Shown here: positions 10,054 to 17,871 of the stretch, in pieces
Layout: the number at the start of each line of letters is the position of its first letter
Numbering within the stretch: the first letter of the stretch is position 1
Assembly: GCF_003664125.1 (NCBI RefSeq)
Contig: NZ_RCCP01000006.1
Coordinates: 33,698 to 97,697 of the forward strand
Reading direction: 5' to 3'
Source: Planococcus citreus
GTDB lineage: Bacteria; Bacillota; Bacilli; Bacillales_A; Planococcaceae
Length of the DNA: 64,000 bases
The notes under the pieces: generated by a model
What the model was told of the DNA's origin: nothing
The model's input: the letters and a program-made list of their open reading frames with translations, nothing else
The model's database searches: none
Position numbers and translations under genes: made by a program

Positions 10054-10692
10054 ATGTTAGTAGAAGAAATCATGAAGAAGGATGTTTTCACGCTGCGCTC
10101 AGACCAGACCGTCCAAGACGTGCTGGATCTGTTCGAAGAAAAACGGATTCGCCACGCGCCCATCGTCGATGACGGGAAAGTGGTCGGCATCGTCACTGAC
10201 CGCGACTTGAAAGATGCCATGCCTTCCATGTTCACGGTATCCCCGAAAGGCGAACCGTATAAAAAGAAAGTATCGGAGATCATGACCAAAAATCCGATGA
10301 TCGCCCACCCGCTCGATTTTGTCGAAGAAATCGCCTTGCTGTTCTATGAACAGAAGATCGGCTGCCTGCCGGTCGTCAGCCAAAATGAACTTGTCGGCTT
10401 TCTGACAGAAACCGACTTATTGTATACGTACATCGAATTGACCGGCGCACACCAACCCGGCTCTCAAATCGAAATCAAAGTCCCTAACCGTTCAGGCGCA
10501 CTCTATGAAGTGAGCAAAGTGTTCTATGAGCACAAAGTCAATGTATTGAGCGTACTCGTCTACCCGGATCGGGAAGACAATTCCAATAAGATCCTGGCTT
10601 CCCGTATCAAAACGATGAACCCCATTTCCATTATTGAAGATCTGCGCAAAGAAGGTTTCGATGTCTTATGGCCGAATCTCATGCAGGAATGA
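10054..10692 (+). CDS. acuB: acetoin utilization protein AcuB (CBS-ACT protein)
   Basis: 212 aa regulatory protein. Two CBS domains (about 7-60 and 77-130) bind adenine nucleotides in this fold and are followed by an ACT domain (~140-210: IEIKVPNRSGALYEVSKVF). Its precise role is unsettled; genetics in Bacillus place it with AcuA/AcuC in acetoin and acetate use. AAGGGGTG ribosome site; 19 bp after acuA; its stop overlaps the acuC start by ATGA, indicating translational coupling. Confidence 0.94.
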   Translation: MLVEEIMKKDVFTLRSDQTVQDVLDLFEEKRIRHAPIVDDGKVVGIVTDRDLKDAMPSMFTVSPKGEPYKKKVSEIMTKNPMIAHPLDFVEEIALLFYEQKIGCLPVVSQNELVGFLTETDLLYTYIELTGAHQPGSQIEIKVPNRSGALYEVSKVFYEHKVNVLSVLVYPDREDNSNKILASRIKTMNPISIIEDLRKEGFDVLWPNLMQE

Positions 10693-11843
10693 AAAAACAC
10701 GCTGTCTTCATCTATTCAGAAGATCAATTGGGGTATAAATTTTCTGATACGCATCCGTTCAACCAAAAACGGCTCATTCTTACCATTGATTTACTTAGGG
10801 AAATGGACGCCCTTCCAGAGGATTTGATTGTGCCTGCACGGACTGCAACAGATGAAGAACTATTGCTCGCGCATGACCAGCGCTATATCGATATCGTCAA
10901 GAAAGCAAGCCGCGGCGAAATCACTCCGGAAGCCGGGGAAGGTTACGGCATCGGTACGGAAGATACGCCGATTTTCGAGAATATGCATGAAGCGAGTGCC
11001 CGCTTGGTGGGCGGCACATTGACCGCAGTCGATCAAGTGATGGAAGGCAAAGCCGAACATGCCTTGAATCTCGGCGGCGGTTTACACCACGGATTCCGAG
11101 GAAAGGCGTCGGGATTTTGCATCTATAACGACAGCTCGGTCGCCATCCATTACTTGAAAGAAAAATACGGTGCACGCGTCCTCTATATCGATACGGATGC
11201 CCATCACGGCGACGGCGTGCAATGGTGCTTCTATGATGACCCGGATGTATGTACCGTGTCGATCCACGAAACGGGACGCTACCTATTCCCCGGCACCGGC
11301 AATATCAACGAACGCGGAAGTGGCCAAGGCTATGGCACTTCATTCAATTTCCCGATCGATGCCTTCACTGAAGATGAATCGTTTTTGGAAATTTACCGGA
11401 CCGCCATGCGTGAAATCGTCGAACATTTCAAGCCGGATGTCATTTTAAGCCAGAACGGCGCTGATGCACATTATTTGGATCCCTTGACCCATTTGAGCAG
11501 CACGATGGAAATCTACCGCGAAATCCCGAAAATCGCCCATGAATTGGCGCATGAGTTTTGCGACGGCAAGTGGATAGCGGTCGGTGGCGGCGGCTATGAC
11601 ATCTGGCGGGTCGTACCCCGTGCTTGGTCGCTCCTATGGATGGAAATGAACAGCCATCCGTTGCCGCATGGAAAGTTGCCTGAAGCATGGCTCAAGCGCT
11701 GGCAGCCTGAATCCCCTGTCCCTTTGATCGAGACATGGGAAGATCCGGAAAATATGTACAAGCCGATTCCAAGAAAAGCGGAGATCACCGAAAAAAATCA
11801 GCAAATGCTCGATAAGGCGCTGTATATGATCCGCAATCAATAA
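10689..11843 (+). CDS. acuC: acetoin utilization deacetylase AcuC
   Basis: Zinc-dependent class I histone-deacetylase-fold enzyme, 384 aa, that removes acetyl groups from AcsA. The charge-relay and metal motifs are present: GGGLHHGFRGKASGF, the DTDAHHGDG metal loop, and GGGGYD near the C-terminus. I set the start at the ATG overlapping the acuB stop (ATGA), giving MKKHAVFIYSED, colinear with the family. A possible upstream in-frame ATG at 10668 would lie inside acuB. Last gene of the operon, ended by the hairpin at 11888. Confidence 0.96.
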   Translation: MKKHAVFIYSEDQLGYKFSDTHPFNQKRLILTIDLLREMDALPEDLIVPARTATDEELLLAHDQRYIDIVKKASRGEITPEAGEGYGIGTEDTPIFENMHEASARLVGGTLTAVDQVMEGKAEHALNLGGGLHHGFRGKASGFCIYNDSSVAIHYLKEKYGARVLYIDTDAHHGDGVQWCFYDDPDVCTVSIHETGRYLFPGTGNINERGSGQGYGTSFNFPIDAFTEDESFLEIYRTAMREIVEHFKPDVILSQNGADAHYLDPLTHLSSTMEIYREIPKIAHELAHEFCDGKWIAVGGGGYDIWRVVPRAWSLLWMEMNSHPLPHGKLPEAWLKRWQPESPVPLIETWEDPENMYKPIPRKAEITEKNQQMLDKALYMIRNQ

Positions 11844-11887
11844 GCCACGCTTTATTTAGTCGGAATATTCCGCAGTTTGAACAAAAA

Positions 11888-11938
11888 GACCGCCCTTGCT
11901 TGAGGATTGGATTCAATCCCCTCGCAAGGGCGGTTTTC
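11888..11938. terminator. bidirectional terminator between acuC and ccpA
   Basis: Long interrupted hairpin: outer arms ACCGCCCTTGC / GCAAGGGCGGT, inner arms GAGGATTG / CAATCCCCTC. T runs follow on both strands. Confidence 0.9.
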
Positions 11939-11964
11939 TATTGAATAAACGTAATCAAAGAAAT

Positions 11965-12963
11965 CTATTGATGCCTAGTGGACTGACGTTCTTCCAAGCG
12001 ATAAGGCAGAACGACTTGGTTTTCTTCGATTTCTTCGTTGTTCATGTACTTTGTCAGCAAGCGCATCGACACCGCACCGATATCGTATAGCGGCAATGCC
12101 ACAGCCGTCAACATCGGTCGTGCCATGCGTGCAAGCTTCGAGTTTTCGTAAGTGATGACTTCAACGTCTTCCGGAATCTGTTTGCCGAGCGCTTCCACTG
12201 CATGGATGACGCCTATGGACATTTCATCGTTACTGACGAAATAAGCTGTCGGTTCAATCGATTCCAGTTCACTCACAGCTTCCAGGCCTTCTTCATAGGT
12301 GTTATTGCATTCGACGACAAGGCGCTCATCATAATCGAGCCCTGCTTCCTGCAATGCATCCTGATAGGCTTTCAGCTTATGTTCACGGTTGATCTCGGAC
12401 GATAACGGCCCTGAAATATAAGCAATTTTCTTATGCCCGCTGTCGATGAATTTCTTGACCGCTTCATAGGCAGCTGCATAATAATCGATATTAACGGAAG
12501 CGATCGATGCTGTATCATCGATTGAACCCGCCAATACGATTGGTGTTGGGGAACGTTCCATCTCCTTGCGCAATTCATCCGAAATGACATCGCTCATGAA
12601 GACAATGCCATCCACTTGCTTGCCGAGCATCGTTTCAAGCAATTGAAGCTCTTTGTTCGGATTTTGGTCAGAATTGGACAGGATGATATTGTAGCGGTAC
12701 ATCGTCGCGATATCTTCAATGCCCCGTGCCAGTTCAGAATACGTGCTATTCGATATATCGGGTAAAATGACGCCGACCGTTGTTGTTTTCTTGCTCGCCA
12801 ATCCGCGAGCTACGGCATTCGGACGATAGCCGAGTTCTTCGATCACTTTCAATACTTTTTTTCTTGTGGCTGGTTTTACATTCTGGTTGCCATTCACTAC
12901 CCGGGATACGGTAGCCATGGAAACATTTGCCTCACGTGCCACATCATAAATCGTAACGGTCAT
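11965..12963 (-). CDS. ccpA: catabolite control protein A
   Basis: LacI/GalR-family master regulator of carbon catabolite control, 332 aa. The N-terminal [23 protein letters not shown] and hinge helix ([12 protein letters not shown]) bind cre sites. The core domain binds HPr-Ser46-P, with effector binding by the two-lobed sugar-binding fold. GGAGGGCG ribosome site. A promoter TTGATA-N18-TATCAT carries a cre-like sequence in its spacer, pointing to self-control. Neighbourhood (acs/acu and aroA(G)) is the classic Bacillus one. Confidence 0.97.
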   Translation of the reverse strand: MTVTIYDVAREANVSMATVSRVVNGNQNVKPATRKKVLKVIEELGYRPNAVARGLASKKTTTVGVILPDISNSTYSELARGIEDIATMYRYNIILSNSDQNPNKELQLLETMLGKQVDGIVFMSDVISDELRKEMERSPTPIVLAGSIDDTASIASVNIDYYAAAYEAVKKFIDSGHKKIAYISGPLSSEINREHKLKAYQDALQEAGLDYDERLVVECNNTYEEGLEAVSELESIEPTAYFVSNDEMSIGVIHAVEALGKQIPEDVEVITYENSKLARMARPMLTAVALPLYDIGAVSMRLLTKYMNNEEIEENQVVLPYRLEERQSTRHQ

Positions 12964-12994
12964 TTTGCGCCCTCCTGTTCCATTCTTTCATTCA

Positions 12995-13024
12995 ATGATA
13001 CGATAACCGCTTTATGAATATCAA
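12995..13024 (-). promoter_or_regulatory. ccpA promoter with embedded cre-like site
   Basis: Minus strand TTGATA (13019-13024), 18-nt spacer, TATCAT (12995-13000). Within the spacer ATAAAGCGGTTATC (13002-13015) has the full AAAGCGNT core and matches about 10 of 14 cre positions. Confidence 0.6.
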
Positions 13025-13129
13025 CTCTTATTATGTATTGCAGCAGCGCTTATCGGGAAAGTTCATGAAACTGTCCATCTTTAAGCCCTTATTCCATGAC
13101 CTTTCCCCGCTGCCTGCCTTTTAAAACAC

Positions 13130-13156
13130 AAAAAAGCCGGAACGAGTCCGGCTTTT
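13130..13156 (-). terminator. terminator of aroA(G)
   Basis: AAAAGCCGGA / TCCGGCTTTTTT stem-loop directly after the stop, T run on the minus strand. Confidence 0.9.
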
Positions 13157-13158
13157 GC

Positions 13159-14244
13159 TCATACTTTCAATTCGTACTGCTTCATGAATTTCATCAATGA
13201 ATCGTAGTATTCATCGAATTGCGGCAAACTCATTTGCTGCTGTGCGTCAGAAAGTGCGACTGCAGGATCTGGGTGGACCTCTGCCATCACGCCATCAGCT
13301 CCGATAGCGATTGCCGCTTTAGCTGCAGGCAATAGCAAATCGCGGCGGCCAGTAGAATGCGTAACATCCACGAAGACCGGCAAATGCGTTTCTTGTTTCA
13401 AGATCGGCACCGCGGAAATATCCAGCGTGTTGCGCGTCGCTTTTTCGTATGTGCGGATGCCCCGCTCGCAAAGGATGATCTGGTCATTCCCGTTAGCGAT
13501 AATGTATTCAGCTGCCTTGATGAACTCATCGACCGTTGCAGACATGCCGCGCTTCAAGAGCACCGGTTTGTTGATCTGCCCAACAGCTTTCAATAGTTCG
13601 AAGTTTTGCATATTGCGTGCGCCGACCTGAACGACATCCAGGTAATCCAATGCTTCTTCCAGATGATGCGGTGTCACGATTTCTGTCACAACGCCAAGCT
13701 TATATTGATCAGCTGCTTTTTTCAGCATCTTCAAGCCTTCTAACCCTAGTCCTTGGAAATCATATGGCGATGTACGCGGCTTGTAAGCCCCGCCTCGGAT
13801 CAGTTTCAAGCCTTTGTCGCTGATAGCTTGTGCTACTTGGTCAACTTGCTCTTGCGACTCAACAGCACATGGGCCGAAGATAAACGATGGTGTGCCTTCG
13901 CCGATGTTCTCGCCGTTGACGGAAACGATTGTGTCTTCCGCTTTTTTCTTGCGGGAAACGAGAAGTGCTTTGCGGCTGTCCTCTTCTTGCATATCGAGTG
14001 CCGATTTGAAGATTTCCTTGAAAATATGATCGACCGTCTTTTGATCGAGTGGACCATTGTTATTGTCTTTCAATAGATTAAGCATATGACGCTCGCGTAA
14101 TGGATCGTACTTAGTAGCGCCTTGCTTTTCCTTGATTTTCCCGATCTCTTGGATCACGGAAGCTCTCTCGTTGATAAGAGAAAGAATTTGCAGGTTTACT
14201 GCATCCACTTGTTCTCTAAGCTGTTCCAATTCTGTCTGACTCAT
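13159..14244 (-). CDS. aroA: bifunctional chorismate mutase / DAHP synthase
   Basis: 361 aa fusion typical of Bacillus AroA(G). Residues ~1-90 are an AroQ-type chorismate mutase ([20 protein letters not shown]), which also acts as the feedback sensor for chorismate and prephenate. Residues ~105-361 are a KDSA-like DAHP synthase ([26 protein letters not shown]) that condenses PEP and erythrose-4-phosphate, the first shikimate step. It feeds chorismate to aromatic amino acids and to the men operon in this window. The promoter at 14305-14333 is followed by an inverted repeat and preceded by a cre-like site, so both specific and carbon control are plausible. Confidence 0.96.
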   Translation of the reverse strand: MSQTELEQLREQVDAVNLQILSLINERASVIQEIGKIKEKQGATKYDPLRERHMLNLLKDNNNGPLDQKTVDHIFKEIFKSALDMQEEDSRKALLVSRKKKAEDTIVSVNGENIGEGTPSFIFGPCAVESQEQVDQVAQAISDKGLKLIRGGAYKPRTSPYDFQGLGLEGLKMLKKAADQYKLGVVTEIVTPHHLEEALDYLDVVQVGARNMQNFELLKAVGQINKPVLLKRGMSATVDEFIKAAEYIIANGNDQIILCERGIRTYEKATRNTLDISAVPILKQETHLPVFVDVTHSTGRRDLLLPAAKAAIAIGADGVMAEVHPDPAVALSDAQQQMSLPQFDEYYDSLMKFMKQYELKV

Positions 14245-14282
14245 TCTCCACTTCCCCTTTCAAGAGTGACCCTATAATAGGT

Positions 14283-14303
14283 GTCATATTAACACGATAT
14301 GAC
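14283..14303. promoter_or_regulatory. inverted repeat at the aroA(G) start site, operator-like
   Basis: GTCATAT-N7-ATATGAC, two perfect 7-bp arms, immediately downstream of the -10 hexamer, covering about -5 to +16 of the expected transcript. No protein is assigned. Confidence 0.5.
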
Positions 14304-14304
14304 C

Positions 14305-14333
14305 ATTATAAGCAAACTATTCAGCAAAGTCAC
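14305..14333 (-). promoter_or_regulatory. promoter of aroA(G)
   Basis: Minus strand GTGACT (14328-14333), 17-nt spacer, perfect TATAAT (14305-14310). Confidence 0.65.
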
Positions 14334-14357
14334 GAAATATGTTTAGCGATTCAACGC

Positions 14358-14373
14358 GCTAAAGCGTTTTCAT
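14358..14373 (-). promoter_or_regulatory. cre-like CcpA site upstream of aroA(G)
   Basis: ATGAAAACGCTTTAGC on the minus strand matches 12 of 14 positions of the cre consensus TGWAANCGNTNWCA. It is centred near -68 relative to the aroA(G) promoter, a location where CcpA activates ackA/pta in Bacillus. Confidence 0.6.
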
Positions 14374-14442
14374 GAGGAATTTTGAAGGTAGAATGTACAC
14401 ATGGCGGGGCGCACAGCCGTTTCAGGAAATATTTTTTCCATA

Positions 14443-14470
14443 GAAAAACGGATGGAATAAATCCATCCGC
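14443..14470 (-). terminator. terminator of the ytxGHJ operon
   Basis: CGGATGGA / TCCATCCG stem with a 5-nt loop and T5 on the minus strand, downstream of ytxJ. Confidence 0.9.
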
Positions 14471-14492
14471 TCTTCCTATTATTGCATTTGGG

Positions 14493-14822
14493 CTAGGCGA
14501 TGAATGCTTCCATCGCTTTGCTTTTGATTTTATTATGGCTCGCATGCCAGTCAACTTGCTCGCTGGCAAAATGGAAGAGTTGAGGCGATTCATGGCGAAC
14601 CCCTGTGATTTCCTCGATAGACGTCGAAAGTTCTTTGTCTTCCTGGACGACGAGATAAAGGAATAATTGATGGGGATGCAATGATGCATACTCTGAATAT
14701 TCTTTCCATGCGCCTGCTGAGACCGGGCAAGTGCTGCTATGTTTCAACAGCCAATAATGCTGTTCATTGCCGACCGCTTGCTTAAGCTCATCCAAGTTTC
14801 TCACATGTACGAAGTTTTCCAT
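14493..14822 (-). CDS. ytxJ: bacillithiol-system monothiol bacilliredoxin YtxJ (BrxC type)
   Basis: 109 aa thioredoxin-fold protein. The redox motif STCPVS (about residues 29-34) has a single cysteine followed by serine at the second position, as in the YtxJ/BrxC family, which removes bacillithiol from mixed disulfides. The ATG at 14822 is preceded by GGGAGCG; an upstream in-frame TTG lies inside that ribosome site and is rejected. Last gene of ytxG-ytxH-ytxJ, under the sigma-B-like promoter at 16261. The role in thiol stress recovery follows from family knowledge. Confidence 0.88.
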   Translation of the reverse strand: MENFVHVRNLDELKQAVGNEQHYWLLKHSSTCPVSAGAWKEYSEYASLHPHQLFLYLVVQEDKELSTSIEEITGVRHESPQLFHFASEQVDWHASHNKIKSKAMEAFIA

Positions 14823-14839
14823 TTCAACCGCTCCCAAAA

Positions 14840-15685
14840 TTAATTCTTTTTGTTCTGATTGCTTTGTGGATTTGAAGATCCTTTTGCATTCGAGGAGCCT
14901 TGTGAATTAGAAGACCCTTTAGCATTTGAAGATCCCTGCGAACTTGAAGTTCCTTTTGCAGATGAAGACCCTTGTGAAGATGCAGAGCCTTTAGCGCTTG
15001 AGGAAGATTTTGCATCAGCCGATCCTTGAAGGCTTGCAGAGGCATTTGTGCCCGCTGACGTCTTCGAGTCGTTATGGCTTGATTTGTTTTCTTCTTTCAC
15101 TTCTTCAACCGCTTCTTTCAAAGCATTGGCTGTAGATGTGAATGCATCGTTTCCGGCTTTGTCGCCGTTATCGACTTTGTTTTGTACTGTCTCGAGCAAT
15201 TCAACACTTTCTTCGCCTTCAGATGAAGCAGTGCCGTCATCCATCGGTGAATTGTTGCCTTTCATGTTCTTCACTTTATCGACCACTTTTGTCGACTGTT
15301 CTTTCAATTGCTGCGTGAAGCCAGGGCCATCATTTGAATCGCTTGAGTCCTTCGACTGCTGCGCTTTTTCTTTGATAGTAGTCGCTTGCGTCTTCAAGTC
15401 AGCTTGCAATTCTTTGCCTGCTTTAGGCGCGAAGAACAATGCTGCCGCCGCTCCGACAAGACCGCCGACAATCATGCCTGTCAGGAAGCCGGATCCGCCG
15501 TTCGATTCTTCGTAATCGTATAGATCGTCATAGCGGCTTGATGAACCGTAGGATTGCGGTACATATTGGCTTTGTTCATATTGCCCGCCTTGGTCGCTGT
15601 ATTTGCCGCCTTGCGTATAGTACTCGCCATTGTACTGGGATTCATTATAATTAGGTTTCGAATAAGTATTTTTATTTTTTCCCAT
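14840..15685 (-). CDS. ytxH: YtxH-domain general stress protein with long Ser/Gly repeat tail
   Basis: 281 aa, larger than Bacillus YtxH (about 150). The N-terminal ~60 residues are rich in Tyr/Gln/Ser. A single hydrophobic YtxH segment (GFLTGMIVGGLVGAAAALFF, near 64-83) is followed by APKAGKELQADL, the family signature. An amphipathic helical stretch then leads to a low-complexity tail made of about four 12-residue units (GSSNAKGSSNSQ-like). The ATG at 15685 is chosen for its GGAGG site. Likely membrane-anchored with a disordered tail. Middle gene of the stress operon. Confidence 0.85.
   Translation of the reverse strand: MGKNKNTYSKPNYNESQYNGEYYTQGGKYSDQGGQYEQSQYVPQSYGSSSRYDDLYDYEESNGGSGFLTGMIVGGLVGAAAALFFAPKAGKELQADLKTQATTIKEKAQQSKDSSDSNDGPGFTQQLKEQSTKVVDKVKNMKGNNSPMDDGTASSEGEESVELLETVQNKVDNGDKAGNDAFTSTANALKEAVEEVKEENKSSHNDSKTSAGTNASASLQGSADAKSSSSAKGSASSQGSSSAKGTSSSQGSSNAKGSSNSQGSSNAKGSSNPQSNQNKKN
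14864..15007 (-). repeat. four 36-bp tandem repeats in ytxH
   Basis: Codes for four units of the pattern S/G-SS-S/N-AKGS-S/N-SQ just before the C-terminus of YtxH; degenerate at the DNA level, in frame, so it can change length without breaking the gene. Confidence 0.8.
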
Positions 15686-15721
15686 TGTCCATTCCTCCAT
15701 TATGTTGGTGATTAGATGGTA

Positions 15722-16216
15722 TTAATACTGGTCGCTGCTGCCTGGCAATTTCTTCTGGCCAGGAACCGGCGTGTATTGCTCTGTGCTGCGTGTTTGGTAT
15801 ACTTTGCGCTCTTTCCATTTATCAGCAATGCCCATTGCAACATTGCTCCACTGGACCACTTGAGCAATTTTATCTTCGTTCTGCTCAACTTGCACGCCGA
15901 CGCGTGAAGTGATGTGGCGTACTGTAGAGTTCAGGTCTGTTACAGAGTTTCCGACGCCTTTGACCGCATCGACGACACCGTTCAATTTCTCTGATTTGAC
16001 CGTGATGTCTTCAGCGAGTTCGTTCGTCTTATGCAATAGGTTTGTTGTCTCCAACGTAACCCCCTGCAATTGATTCTCCAGCCCTGAAACAGTGCCGGAA
16101 ACCTCTTTTAATGTGTTCTTGAGTGAGTTCAAAGTCATCGCCAGCGCTACGCATAGAATTAAAAATCCAACAGCGGCGACAATCGCGGCAATGTAAAGCA
16201 AGATTGACCAATCCAT
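15722..16216 (-). CDS. ytxG: YtxG, DUF948 membrane-anchored stress protein
   Basis: 164 aa. One N-terminal transmembrane helix (residues ~5-27, LLYIAAIVAAVGFLILCVAL), then a long coiled-coil-like region (~30-125) of DUF948 type, with predicted structure resembling a rod of repeated heptads, and a basic, proline-containing tail. Ribosome site AAGGAGG. First gene behind a sigma-B-like promoter 45 bp upstream. Molecular function unknown; co-conservation with YtxH suggests a shared envelope stress role. Confidence 0.87.
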   Translation of the reverse strand: MDWSILLYIAAIVAAVGFLILCVALAMTLNSLKNTLKEVSGTVSGLENQLQGVTLETTNLLHKTNELAEDITVKSEKLNGVVDAVKGVGNSVTDLNSTVRHITSRVGVQVEQNEDKIAQVVQWSNVAMGIADKWKERKVYQTRSTEQYTPVPGQKKLPGSSDQY

Positions 16217-16260
16217 TCTGTTTCCTCCTTCGGTTTAGTTAAATTTCGTATACCTGTTTT

Positions 16261-16286
16261 CTACCCTGCCCTATACGGGTTTAAAC
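16261..16286 (-). promoter_or_regulatory. sigma-B promoter of ytxGHJ
   Basis: Minus strand GTTTAA (16281-16286), 14-nt spacer, GGGTAG (16261-16266): near-perfect sigma-B consensus, upstream of an operon that is sigma-B dependent in B. subtilis. Confidence 0.82.
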
Positions 16287-16377
16287 ACGCCTCTAATATT
16301 ATTCGGCAAAAGCTTTTAAATGCCTCCCTGCTTAACCAAACATTTTTGTATTTGCGACGCCTTTTTTGTCTCCATAA

Positions 16378-16415
16378 GAAAAAAGCCTAACCATATGTAA
16401 TGGTTAGGCTTTTTT
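16378..16415 (-). terminator. terminator of murC
   Basis: AAGCCTAACCA / TGGTTAGGCTT stem with T6 after it on the minus strand; overlaps the murC stop codon. Confidence 0.92.
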
Positions 16416-17717
16416 CGGCATTGCTAAAACTTCTTCATATGCTTGCTGGAATTTCGTTACATCTCCAGCTCCCATGAAAAGATATACTGCATTATTATGG
16501 ACGGCCAGTTTTTCGACATCTTCCAATTGTAGCAGCTGGCTGCCTTCGATTTTTTCCTGAAGGTCCCGGATCGTCAAAGTGCCGGCTTCTTCTCTAGCAG
16601 AACCGAAGATATCGCATAAATAGACATGATCTGCTTCCTGCAGGCAATCAGCAAATTCCTGGAGGAAGGTTTGCGTACGGCTGAATGTATGCGGTTGGAA
16701 AATCGCGATCAGTTCGCGCTCAGGATACTTCTGGCTCGCCGATTGCAAAGTGGCGCGGATTTCCGTCGGATGGTGGGCATAATCATCGATCAAAACGCGA
16801 TCATCGATGACTGTCTCCGTGAAGCGGCGTTTAACGCCTTCATAGCTCACGAATTGGCGCTGGATGATATCAGCAGGGATGCTTTCATACTGGCATAGCG
16901 AAATGACAGCGAGTGCGTTCAGCACAGCGTGGTCGCCGTACATCGGAATGGTGAACGTATGGAAGAATTCATTGCGGATGACCACATCGAATGTCGTGCC
17001 TTCCGTTGTTTTGACGATATTACGTGCCTGAAAATCATTTTCCTCGCCAAAACCGTAATAGACAACCGGCACCGGCGCTTGAATCTGCTGCAAGTATTCG
17101 TCGTCCCCACAAGCGATGATGCATTTCTTCACTTGCTGCGCCATTTCCTGAAACGCCTTGAAAACATCGTCAATGCTGCCGAAATAATCGGGATGGTCGA
17201 AATCGATATTGGTCATGATTGCATAATCCGGGTGATACGCCAAGAAATGGCGGCGGTATTCGCATGCTTCCGCTACGAAGAAATGGGAATCTTCCTGGCC
17301 AGATCCTGTCCCATCACCGATCAAGTACGAGACCGGCTTATAACCGTTCAGCACATGCGCCATAAGCCCGGTCGTCGAAGTTTTCCCGTGGGCGCCGGTG
17401 ATGGCGACCGATACGTATTGCTTCATCAAATCGCCGAGGAATTGATGGTACCGGATGATGGTTGCGCCGCTTTCACGGGCTTTGACCAGCTCTGGATGTT
17501 CGTCGTTAAATGCATTTCCGGCAACAATTGTCATATCCTGAGAAATGTTTTCGGGATCGAAAGGCAAAATCGTGATGCCTCTCTCCCGCAGCCGCTCTTC
17601 CGTGAAGAAATGCTGCGCGATATCAGAGCCTTGCACCGACTCGCCCATATCATGCATGATTTGGGCCAGAGCGCTCATGCCAGAGCCTTTAATGCCCGTA
17701 AAATGTAATACTGTCAT
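16404..17717 (-). CDS. murC: UDP-N-acetylmuramate--L-alanine ligase
   Basis: Cytoplasmic Mur ligase, 437 aa, adding L-alanine to UDP-MurNAc as the first stem-peptide step of peptidoglycan synthesis. The N-terminal nucleotide-binding domain starts [13 protein letters not shown]. The central ATP P-loop is [12 protein letters not shown] (106-117), and [10 protein letters not shown] marks the C-terminal domain. AGGAGG ribosome site. A TATAAT (17805-17810, extended by TGA) about 90 bp upstream is the probable promoter. Placed between ytxG and sftA as in B. subtilis. Confidence 0.97.
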   Translation of the reverse strand: MTVLHFTGIKGSGMSALAQIMHDMGESVQGSDIAQHFFTEERLRERGITILPFDPENISQDMTIVAGNAFNDEHPELVKARESGATIIRYHQFLGDLMKQYVSVAITGAHGKTSTTGLMAHVLNGYKPVSYLIGDGTGSGQEDSHFFVAEACEYRRHFLAYHPDYAIMTNIDFDHPDYFGSIDDVFKAFQEMAQQVKKCIIACGDDEYLQQIQAPVPVVYYGFGEENDFQARNIVKTTEGTTFDVVIRNEFFHTFTIPMYGDHAVLNALAVISLCQYESIPADIIQRQFVSYEGVKRRFTETVIDDRVLIDDYAHHPTEIRATLQSASQKYPERELIAIFQPHTFSRTQTFLQEFADCLQEADHVYLCDIFGSAREEAGTLTIRDLQEKIEGSQLLQLEDVEKLAVHNNAVYLFMGAGDVTKFQQAYEEVLAMPKKA

Positions 17718-17804
17718 AAATGAACCTCCTGTGGGAGTGGAAAATTAGTCTAGTCAAACCGCCTGTGCGGAATCAATAGCTGGGTGGTTTTTCACAATGC
17801 TCCG

Positions 17805-17810
17805 ATTATA
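17805..17810 (-). promoter_or_regulatory. probable -10 of murC
   Basis: TGA-TATAAT on the minus strand in the 154-bp gap between sftA and murC; -35 is poor. A short GGTTT/AAACC stem lies between it and the gene. Confidence 0.45.
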
Positions 17811-17871
17811 TCACAAAGTATGGAGGCACTGAAATAATCAATAATTCCTGTAATTCTGGCGGCTTCTAGGT

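Noticed and set aside
14864..15007. Regular 36-bp repeats as a possible CRISPR array
   Set aside because: The repeats are contiguous without unique spacers, stay in the ytxH frame and encode a Ser/Gly tail.
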